NCBI GenBank assembly: GCA_902771725.1
Contig: CACXXT010000030.1
Coordinates: forward strand, 1-64,000
Reading direction: 5' to 3'
DNA: 64,000 nt
Source: an uncultured Bacteroidales bacterium
GTDB taxonomy: Bacteria > Bacteroidota > Bacteroidia > Bacteroidales > Bacteroidaceae
Below the pieces are notes generated by a model, which saw only the letters and a list, made by a program, of their open reading frames with translations, was not told the DNA's origin and made no database searches. Both the position numbers and the translations under genes were made by a program. Of the stretch, positions 28,142 through 34,811 are shown one piece after another (position 1 is the first letter of the stretch; each line of letters begins with the position of its first letter).

Positions 28142-30506
28142 AGTTGGGGGAGATGAGATTTTTGGTGAGGGAGAGGATGTTGAGGGTTCCGGAGCGCTCG
28201 TAGCGCACTTCGTCCATGATTTGTCTGACCAGGTGGATTCCCAGTCCTCCGATGGGCCGCTCGAGTGCGGAGAGGGTGGTGTCGACTTCCGGACGGGCTG
28301 TGGGGTCGAAGGGCGCACCGCTGTCGATGATGGTGAACTGGATGCGGCAGTCGGTGGCCTGCACCTCGATGGTGACATCGCCGGGCGTAGCGGGAGGGTA
28401 GGCGTAGTTCATCACATTCACCACGGCTTCCTCCACGGCGAGTTTCAGCTGCAAGGTGATGTCTGAACATCCAGCTTCGAGGCACGCCTCCTGCACGAAG
28501 TCATTGAGGCGTGGCACCTCCTGTATGTCGTTGGGCAGGACAAGGGTCTTGAGCAGCTTCACGTCGTCCTGCTTCTTGATATATTGGATGGCCATCATCG
28601 TCAGGTCGTCGCTCTGCTCGGCATCGCCCACGAAGGCGTGAACAGCCGTGCTCATGCTTTCGATGAGCTGTCGGGGTTCCGTCTGCTTCCGGGTCAGCGC
28701 TTGGGCTGCCACGTCGTTGACGCGCTCCATTCGGAACTGCGCCTTGTCGGCATCCATGGCCTCTGTCAGTCCGTCGGTGAAGAGGAAGATGGTGGTGCCG
28801 GTGAAGATACGTGCCTCCTGCAGGGAATAGTCCCAGGAAGGCATGACGCCGATGGGGATATTGGAACTGCAGGGCAGCTCACCGACACCTACACCGATGA
28901 GCAAGGGTGCATCGTGCCCGGCGTTGCAGTAGAGCAACCGGCCGGAGTTCAGTTCGAGGACTCCGACGAAGAGGGTCACGAACATATTGTTCTCGTTCAT
29001 CTCGGCCAGCGCCTGGTTCATGATTTTCACGATGTTGTCCGGCTTTGACTCGCGCGCCGCAACGCTTCGGAAGACGGAACGCGTGACGGCCATGACCAGC
29101 GAGGCTGGCACCCCTTTGCCGGATACATCGCCAATGCAGAAGAAGAGTCGCTCGTCGCGGAAGAAGAAGTCGAAGAGGTCGCCTCCGACTTCCTTGGCCG
29201 GCACCAGCGAGGCAAAGATCTGTACGTCGTCCCGGTCAGGCCAGGTGGGGAAGCTCTTGGGAAGCATACCCATCTGAATGCCGCTGGCGATGTGGAGGTC
29301 GCGTTCGATGGATGCCTTCTGCGCGGTGGTGCTCTTCAGTTCTCCAATGTATTTCACCAGCGACTGCTGCATGTCCGCAAAGGAGTGGCTGAGCTGACCG
29401 ATTTCGTCGGTGCGCTGCAGTTCGGGCAGCTGTGCGTCGAATTGCCCGGAGGCTATGGTCTCGGCCTCCTTGGCCAGCCGCCGCAGGGGACTGAGCTCTC
29501 GGGTGATGATGCGTATGAAGAAGAAGAGCATCAGCAGTAGTCCGAAGAAGACGATATTCATGACGGCGCGGCGCAGGCGGTCGAAGCCTCCGAAGATGTC
29601 GCTCTCGGGACAGACGATGGCCATACTACATCCGGTCTGGCCAAGGGGTTTGTAGAAGACGTAGCAGTCCTTGCCGTCGAGCTTCATCTGTTTCATGCCC
29701 TCCTCTCCCCGCTGCATGGCATGTCCGAGCGCGGTCATGGCCGTGTCGGGTTGCTCCAGGGACTGTGTGAAGATGGTCTGTCGGGTGATTTTCGCCGTGT
29801 CCGGATGCACGAAGTAAGTGCCGCCGCGGCCAAGCATGATGCTGTAGGAATTGGGGTAGGGCTTGACCGTGGAAATGGTCTGCGAGAGCCAGTTGAGCGA
29901 GAGGCTGGTGTTGATGACGCCAATGACCTTGCCCGCCTTGTCCTTGATGGTCTGGCAGTAGCTGGTGACCATCTCATAGGTGTTGGTGGGGGCGTCGAAA
30001 TCCATGTAGGGTTCAGTCCAGCAAGGACGGTCGAGGAGCGCGGGCATGAGATACCAGTCCATGAAGAAGTACTGGTAGTTGTCGCTGCCGCCCTGAATCG
30101 TACGGATGCTGTCGGCCTGGTACTTGGAGTAGGCCGAGAAGTAGCGTCCTTTGTCCGGGAAGTGGTATGGCTCAAAGGCGATGGAGCAGTTGTAGAAGTC
30201 GGGGTTGTTGAGCAGCATGCCCCGGCTGTAGACAAACATAGAATCCGGCTGGTCGGGATGCCGCTGAACGAGCCATTGTGTCATGTTCGATGCCACTTCC
30301 GCCCGGTTCAGGATGCCCTCTACGCGGAGCGAAATCTTGTCGAGGATTTGCGTGGCCCGGTCGTAGGCTTCCTGCCTCACCGCCTCGCGTGCCTGATAGA
30401 AGAAGAATCCGAGAGCAGCGATGAAGATGACGGCAGCAAACAAGACCACCCAGAGGCTGACCCTCACGGAGAGTTTGTGGCGGATATATGATAGAAGCTT
30501 GTTCAT
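28134..30506 (-). CDS. Cache-HAMP-SpoIIE phosphatase with C-terminal HATPase (RsbU/RsbW fusion)
   Basis: 790 aa. Order: membrane helix 17-37, periplasmic Cache-like sensor about 40-310, membrane helix about 316-334, HAMP linker about 335-388, PP2C/SpoIIE phosphatase about 415-645, GHKL ATPase about 655-785. Phosphatase metal ligands are visible: D443 in GGDLFD, D460 in GDVSGKG, D578 in FTDGL and D633. The ATPase N-box is EEAVVNVMNYAYP, G1 is DSGAPFDP and G2 is GGLGIHLV. One chain therefore holds both the STAS phosphatase and a likely STAS kinase or anti-sigma domain. The substrate-binding protein gene ends 26 bp upstream and the STAS gene follows 133 bp later. Confidence 0.92.
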   Translation of the reverse strand: MNKLLSYIRHKLSVRVSLWVVLFAAVIFIAALGFFFYQAREAVRQEAYDRATQILDKISLRVEGILNRAEVASNMTQWLVQRHPDQPDSMFVYSRGMLLNNPDFYNCSIAFEPYHFPDKGRYFSAYSKYQADSIRTIQGGSDNYQYFFMDWYLMPALLDRPCWTEPYMDFDAPTNTYEMVTSYCQTIKDKAGKVIGVINTSLSLNWLSQTISTVKPYPNSYSIMLGRGGTYFVHPDTAKITRQTIFTQSLEQPDTAMTALGHAMQRGEEGMKQMKLDGKDCYVFYKPLGQTGCSMAIVCPESDIFGGFDRLRRAVMNIVFFGLLLMLFFFIRIITRELSPLRRLAKEAETIASGQFDAQLPELQRTDEIGQLSHSFADMQQSLVKYIGELKSTTAQKASIERDLHIASGIQMGMLPKSFPTWPDRDDVQIFASLVPAKEVGGDLFDFFFRDERLFFCIGDVSGKGVPASLVMAVTRSVFRSVAARESKPDNIVKIMNQALAEMNENNMFVTLFVGVLELNSGRLLYCNAGHDAPLLIGVGVGELPCSSNIPIGVMPSWDYSLQEARIFTGTTIFLFTDGLTEAMDADKAQFRMERVNDVAAQALTRKQTEPRQLIESMSTAVHAFVGDAEQSDDLTMMAIQYIKKQDDVKLLKTLVLPNDIQEVPRLNDFVQEACLEAGCSDITLQLKLAVEEAVVNVMNYAYPPATPGDVTIEVQATDCRIQFTIIDSGAPFDPTARPEVDTTLSALERPIGGLGIHLVRQIMDEVRYERSGTLNILSLTKNLISPNSP

Positions 30507-30532
30507 TCGTTGTACGTCAGGCTGTTATCGGT

Positions 30533-31489
30533 TTATTCCGAAATAGCGTTATCGGTCAGTTCCGCGTAGGTCACTTCGCGGGAGAGCATCTGTCCTTCGT
30601 GCATCAGTCGGCTGGCGAGCTGCACCATATCCGGTCGCAGTCGGAACTCCCGCCGCCCGGACTCGCGGTCCACCTGCAGGCGCAGCACATCTGCCAGCAT
30701 CAGTCGTTGCAGCACTCGATTGGTGGCGATGCGGTCGCGGTTGACATATTGCATTACGATGTCCAGAGCCTCCTCGGGGTGCTCAACAGCCCATTCCCAG
30801 CCCTTGCGGCTGGCCTGGGCGAAGCGGCGAGCCTGGTCGCGATGCTGCTCATAGTACTGGCGCGTCATGTAGACGCCGTCCTCCTGGACGTTGTAGCCGT
30901 GGTCGCAGAAGCGATAGACATTCTTGTCGGTGATCTCGATTCCGGCCTGCAGGAGTTGGTAGTACTCGTTGTAGCTCATCGCCAACGTAGCGTCGAGGGC
31001 TCCGGAGACAAAGAGATTAACGTTCTGTGCGAAGCGCACCCATCGGTAGTCGAGGTGATCCTTGTTGCTCATGCAGATGGCGAGCTGTCCGAAGCCCACA
31101 CTCCAGATGCCCACTCGCGCTCCGCGCTGTGTCAGCGGGTCCTTGCCGCGCGCCGAGACGATGACCATGGCATTGTTCATCGAGGTCTGCAGGATGTTGA
31201 CCAGCGGAATGTCGCCATCCACAATCTCCAGTGCCTGACAGAGTTGCAGCGTCGTGGCATGGCACTCCCCGGCGCGCAGACGGCTCATGGCAGGTTGCGT
31301 GGCCGAGGGGTGTTCAATTCTCACGTCCACTCCAGCCTCGCGGTAGAAGCCCTTGGCCTCGGCTACGTAGTAACCGGCAAACTGCGCCTGTGCGGTCCAC
31401 TGGGGCGTGAACACAATCGTTCCGTCTTCCCCTGACGCCTGCGACACAGCTGTCATCCATATTATGAATAGGTATAAAGCCCGTTTCAT
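30533..31489 (-). CDS. NMT1/THI5-like periplasmic substrate-binding protein without a transporter
   Basis: 318 aa with a signal peptide (about 1-20). The mature protein begins with the pattern IVFTPQWTAQAQFAGYYVAEAKGFYREAGVDV, split here as IVFTPQWTAQAQFAG and YYVAEAKGFYREAG, typical of ABC substrate-binding proteins for thiamine-precursor pyrimidines, nitrate, sulfonates and similar ligands. No permease or ATPase gene is near. The following gene encodes a Cache-HAMP-phosphatase, so the natural inference is that this protein hands a ligand signal to that receptor instead of feeding a transporter. The ligand cannot be deduced. Confidence 0.82.
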   Translation of the reverse strand: MKRALYLFIIWMTAVSQASGEDGTIVFTPQWTAQAQFAGYYVAEAKGFYREAGVDVRIEHPSATQPAMSRLRAGECHATTLQLCQALEIVDGDIPLVNILQTSMNNAMVIVSARGKDPLTQRGARVGIWSVGFGQLAICMSNKDHLDYRWVRFAQNVNLFVSGALDATLAMSYNEYYQLLQAGIEITDKNVYRFCDHGYNVQEDGVYMTRQYYEQHRDQARRFAQASRKGWEWAVEHPEEALDIVMQYVNRDRIATNRVLQRLMLADVLRLQVDRESGRREFRLRPDMVQLASRLMHEGQMLSREVTYAELTDNAISE

Positions 31490-31499
31490 CTTTAAACTT

Positions 31500-31548
31500 T
31501 AAACTCTGAACTCTAAACTCTCAACTCTAAACTCTCAACTCTCAACCC
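31500..31548. repeat. 7-bp tandem repeat, seven units, overlapping a stop codon
   Basis: Seven exact 7-bp units, T[A/G/C]AACTC with the last TCAACCC, run from 31500 to 31548. The tract fills the spacer before the substrate-binding protein gene. It overlaps the end of the hydrolase gene, supplying codons for its last residues (V-E-S) and its stop at 31535-31537. Confidence 0.9.
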
Positions 31549-32128
31549 TCTCCGCTCCAAAGACCTGGTCGATGAGGTGGAGGAACTCCTTGTAGGCAAA
31601 GGTATCCTGAAGCTCGCTGAGCGCTGCGGCCAGTCCGCGGTAGTGCCACTCGTGGTCCTTGGGATCCTTGGCGTGGAAGAGGTTCCAGAGGGCATCGCCC
31701 TGGACGGCGTAGTCCCGGGCAATGGCTCGCATATTTGAAAGTTTGTCGCCGAGAGCCACCAACTTGGCATCGTGCGAGGCTCGACGGAGTCGGTCGATGG
31801 CAGCCTGTTTGCGTGCATGCCAGCTGTCCTCCTCGCTCACGCCCTCCTCGAAGGTGTCGCTCTCCGATGCCACCAGTGCGGCAATCCTCTCGCCGAACTC
31901 ATCGCGAATCTGCTCCACGGTGACGTCGGTATCCTCCACGGTATCGTGGAGGGCGGCGGCTGCCAGCAGTTCCTGGTCGGGAGTCATCGTGGCCACAATC
32001 TCCACGGCCTCCATCGGATGAACGATATAGGGGAAACCCTTGCCGCGGCGCTCGGTTCCTGCGTGAGCGTGGACAGCAAACACGATGGCGCGGTCCAGCA
32101 ACTGGGTGTCTAAAGGTTTATTAGCCAT
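31535..32128 (-). CDS. Stand-alone HD-domain (p)ppGpp hydrolase (small alarmone hydrolase)
   Basis: 197 aa. It has the full metal-dependent HD signature of RelA/SpoT hydrolase domains: GKGFPYIVHPMEAVEI (H37), AALHDTVEDT (H61, D62, E65, D66) and LGDKLSNMRAI (D128, N132). There is no synthetase domain. Such proteins (Mesh1-like) remove the 3'-pyrophosphate of (p)ppGpp. Its start is 4 bp after the phosphatase-like gene. The matching synthetase is encoded at the end of the same operon. A related nucleotide substrate cannot be excluded. Confidence 0.88.
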   Translation of the reverse strand: MANKPLDTQLLDRAIVFAVHAHAGTERRGKGFPYIVHPMEAVEIVATMTPDQELLAAAALHDTVEDTDVTVEQIRDEFGERIAALVASESDTFEEGVSEEDSWHARKQAAIDRLRRASHDAKLVALGDKLSNMRAIARDYAVQGDALWNLFHAKDPKDHEWHYRGLAAALSELQDTFAYKEFLHLIDQVFGAERVES

Positions 32129-32132
32129 AGTC

Positions 32133-33032
32133 TTAGTCGTGAGTGGTTAAATATTTCTTTCTGAGCTGTTTCTGCTCTTTCTTCGTGAAGCCCAGCTGGT
32201 TCTGCACGTAGTCGGGCAGGGAACCATATTTCTCGTCTATCAGGTCCAGCGTCTTCTCGAAGTTCTCGCGGCTCACGCCGACCATAGCTCGGATGAAGGC
32301 CACGGCCTCATCATCGCCGCCCTGCTGCCGCACCTTTTCCGAGAGGGCTTCCACCTGCTTGGCATAGCTCTGGTTGGAGAGGTCAAAGTCCTCGACAATC
32401 ACGTCGCGACTGGCGCCGAGGGCTGCAAGCAGGAGTGCCGAGGCCCACCCGGCGCGGTCCTTGCCCTGGGAACAATGCCAGAGCGAGCCGCCTTCAGCAC
32501 GCAGCACGCCGCGGAGGAAATCGCCGTAGTAGCGTTGGGACTGGGCATCGGTCACGATGGCGGGGTAGAGTTGCCGCGCCATCGTCTGCGCCTTCGGAGC
32601 CTGAGCCATCTTCGTCAATAGCGCCCCTAAGTCCCTGGTGTCGACCTTGGCCGAGTCCGAACGTCCTGATGCGAACCCCGCGACCAGCTTCTGCGGTAGG
32701 GTGGATAGGTGGGTGTAGCTCACGCCGTCGATGATGCGGTCGGGCGCCGCGTTGGCCTCGGCCTCGAAGCGGAAGTCAAAGACGTTGGTCAGGTGGTAGC
32801 GCTCTTTCAGCAAGGTCACATCGGCCTCGGTGGCCTTGGACAGATTGCCGCTGCGGACGAGCAGTCCCGTGCGGATTACCTTTCCGTTCTGCATCACGAG
32901 GCCGCCCAGGTCGCGGCCATTCTCCACGCCTTCAAAGGCGATGGTGCGCTCTGTCTGTGCTGTGGCCGACGTGCCGTAGCTGAAAATCATGGCCAGCAAC
33001 AGGGCACGAATAGAATACTTTTCAAGTTTCAT
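32133..33032 (-). CDS. Exported tyrosine-phosphatase-like protein (Y_phosphatase3 family)
   Basis: 299 aa with an N-terminal signal (about 1-25, ending TATAQ). The catalytic P-loop HCSQGKDRAG (H186, C187, R193) is of the tyrosine/dual-specificity type found in Y_phosphatase3 proteins, some of which act on phosphoinositides. The N-terminal GVENGRDLGGL motif is also typical. It would act in the periplasm, on an unknown substrate. It lies 34 bp after the APH-like kinase and 4 bp before the alarmone hydrolase. Confidence 0.88.
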   Translation of the reverse strand: MKLEKYSIRALLLAMIFSYGTSATAQTERTIAFEGVENGRDLGGLVMQNGKVIRTGLLVRSGNLSKATEADVTLLKERYHLTNVFDFRFEAEANAAPDRIIDGVSYTHLSTLPQKLVAGFASGRSDSAKVDTRDLGALLTKMAQAPKAQTMARQLYPAIVTDAQSQRYYGDFLRGVLRAEGGSLWHCSQGKDRAGWASALLLAALGASRDVIVEDFDLSNQSYAKQVEALSEKVRQQGGDDEAVAFIRAMVGVSRENFEKTLDLIDEKYGSLPDYVQNQLGFTKKEQKQLRKKYLTTHD

Positions 33033-33066
33033 CTCAATAGTCTCGTACTTTTTATTTCACCTTTAT

Positions 33067-33933
33067 TCAGTTCGCAGCCTGCGGCAGGAATTTGTCAAAC
33101 ATCTGAAGCAAACGCTCAGAGACGTCGCCTTTTCCGTCGTGTAACTTGCTGATCAGGAATGCTATCTTGGTGGCGATGAATGGATAGAGCTTCCTGACTT
33201 CGGCCGCGATGGCGTCCTTGTCCTGAGTGCCGTAGTAAACAGGTGCAAAGGCGTTCCAATGAGCACGCATTGTGGCCTGGTCCACGTGGAAGAGGTTTTC
33301 GATACGCTCCGGAGTCATTAAGTTCGCTGAGTAGTACATCATGCAGACGTCCCACTGTGGCACGCCGTAGGCGAAATCGCCGACATCAATCCAGAGGTCG
33401 CGCTGTCCGTCGGTGATGATGTTGCCGATATGCAGATCGCCGTGGAGGCAGGTGGGAGCGGAAGGCACGAGGTCGAGGAAGCGATGGAAGCGCTCCTTGA
33501 AAGTGGCGGGAAGTTTCTCGAATTTGTCAATTCCCGCTCTCACGACCTCTTTCATATCCGGCAGGCGTTGCGTGTCAGCGGGCTTCTCGTGGATCTGTCG
33601 GGCTAACCGGGCGAAGCGCTCAGAGAGCGGCACCAGCTGATCGGGCTCCTGAGAAATGATGCGCGCGAAGGAGCGCTTAGGACTAATGAGCTCATACTCA
33701 GCGCCAAAGCGAGTACCGTCGGTGATGAGGCGGATAGGCTCTGGCGTGGGCAGTCCGATTTCATAGACCATCTGGTTGATGCGGAACTCACGGGCGGCGG
33801 TGTCGGCAGCCCAGCCGGGAGAGTAGAGCTTGGCCAGCGTCTTGCCGTTCTTGTGGTTGTAGGTGAGGGCTGTTCCGCCCTCGCCAGTCTGGACGTAGTC
33901 TTCCAGATTGATTCTCTGTATGTCGTTTTCCAT
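33067..33933 (-). CDS. APH/choline-kinase-like phosphotransferase (TIGR02172 type)
   Basis: 288 aa from the ATG at 33931-33933. The kinase fold has a nucleotide-loop lysine in GKTLAKLYSPG, the catalytic loop HGDLHIGNIITD and the metal-binding WIDVGDFAYGVPQWDV. The sequence resembles the Bacteroidetes/Fibrobacter family I know as TIGR02172. The substrate is unknown; family members phosphorylate small molecules or sugars. It is the first gene of the seven-gene operon, behind a good promoter. Confidence 0.85.
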   Translation of the reverse strand: MENDIQRINLEDYVQTGEGGTALTYNHKNGKTLAKLYSPGWAADTAAREFRINQMVYEIGLPTPEPIRLITDGTRFGAEYELISPKRSFARIISQEPDQLVPLSERFARLARQIHEKPADTQRLPDMKEVVRAGIDKFEKLPATFKERFHRFLDLVPSAPTCLHGDLHIGNIITDGQRDLWIDVGDFAYGVPQWDVCMMYYSANLMTPERIENLFHVDQATMRAHWNAFAPVYYGTQDKDAIAAEVRKLYPFIATKIAFLISKLHDGKGDVSERLLQMFDKFLPQAAN

Positions 33934-33998
33934 AAACAACGTTATTATTATCTGATTAAATACTTGGCCGGGAAGTAAATCGTTTTTTATTTGTGGCG

Positions 33999-34030
33999 CA
34001 AAGGTAGTGATTTCCTTTCACCCGAGCAAA
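33999..34030 (-). promoter_or_regulatory. Promoter of the seven-gene signalling operon
   Basis: On the minus strand, TTTG (34027-34030), a 20-nt spacer and TACCTTTG (33999-34006). The leader to the ATG at 33933 is about 60 nt. No other strong promoter is evident down to 26619. Confidence 0.7.
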
Positions 34031-34154
34031 CGTGAGACCTATTTATTGCTCAAAAAAGAGGATTCGACAGTAAAAAAGGCGATTTCTGGCACAAAGGCGA
34101 TACTCCTGACGCCACATGGTAGACCGTACTGGCGAAACTCTAATAAAATGATTA

Positions 34155-34186
34155 AAAAGTGACCGAAACAAACTTCGGCCACTTTT
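34155..34186 (-). terminator. Terminator of the dnaE operon
   Basis: Arms AAAAGTGACCGAA (34155-34167) and TTCGGCCACTTTT (34174-34186) pair with one mismatch. On the minus strand the stem is followed by TTTAATCATTTT, and the structure lies about 55 bp after the stop of the last gene. Confidence 0.75.
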
Positions 34187-34239
34187 CATTAAGTTGGTTG
34201 TCATACGTTTACGACCTAATAATGGTCGAAACGCAAAAG

Positions 34240-34557
34240 TCATTCTTGTTCGCCAAATTCCAGTTCGCCTTGCACGACCCAGAGGAGGTCTTCGGCCGAG
34301 AAATCGCCATATTTCTCCTTCTTGGCCCGTTCGGCAATAGCCTTGGCCACGGCTTCGGTGTCAATATCGACGAATCCATCGGCATCGGGTTCTGCCTCGA
34401 GCAAACCGCTCTCCACATAGTAGTCAGCCAGTAGGTCGATGAAGTAGAAGAGGTCGTCGTCAGTGAACTTGCCTTTCAGTTCCTGCGGCAAGTAGGCACG
34501 GATGAATTCCACGGTGCGGAGATCATCTTCTGCCTGTGCCAGAAAATCGTCGTCCAT
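34240..34557 (-). CDS. Small acidic protein of unknown function
   Basis: 105 aa, strongly acidic and predicted largely helical. Characteristic stretches are FIRAYLPQELKGKFTDDDL and FSAEDLLWVVQGELEFGEQE. It starts 2 bp after the shortened thioredoxin gene and is followed by the operon terminator. It looks like a small Bacteroidales protein found behind dnaE, but I cannot name a function. Confidence 0.8.
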   Translation of the reverse strand: MDDDFLAQAEDDLRTVEFIRAYLPQELKGKFTDDDLFYFIDLLADYYVESGLLEAEPDADGFVDIDTEAVAKAIAERAKKEKYGDFSAEDLLWVVQGELEFGEQE

Positions 34558-34559
34558 CG

Positions 34560-34772
34560 TTACTTAAGCAAACTTTGAATTTTAGCCTCGAAGGCCGCCT
34601 TTGGTGCGGCACCAATCATGATAACCTGATCTGCATACTGCTGAGCCAGTTCCTCGATGTATGGTCCGATTTTCTTACAAGGTCCACACCAAGTAGCCCA
34701 GAAGTCAACAACCATAGGTTTGCCCTGGGCAAGCAGGTCGTCAAAATTGGAGTCTGTGATTTGTAATGCCAT
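34560..34772 (-). CDS. trxA: Thioredoxin with internal in-frame deletion
   Basis: 70 aa, against about 104 for the family. The N-terminal half is normal and includes the redox site WCGPC (28-32) in [14 protein letters not shown]. After ADQVIM (about residue 52) the sequence jumps directly to [18 protein letters not shown], the normal C-terminal helix. The missing 35 or so residues contain two central strands and the cis-proline loop (usually IPT) needed for substrate binding. The frame is intact and no stop is present. It may be a non-functional remnant or a decoy, or a sequence error. Confidence 0.85.
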   Translation of the reverse strand: MALQITDSNFDDLLAQGKPMVVDFWATWCGPCKKIGPYIEELAQQYADQVIMIGAAPKAAFEAKIQSLLK

Positions 34773-34811
34773 TTCTCTAAATTGTTTAATAGTTAATGAA
34801 TGATATCGTTA

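Noticed and set aside
30533..31489. Thiamine-precursor ABC transporter component
   Set aside because: No permease or ATPase gene and no TPP riboswitch-like element is adjacent; the context favours a sensor role.
33067..33933. Aminoglycoside resistance gene
   Set aside because: It has the APH fold, but the sequence pattern is of the TIGR02172-type family and the operon context is signalling, so no resistance function is claimed.
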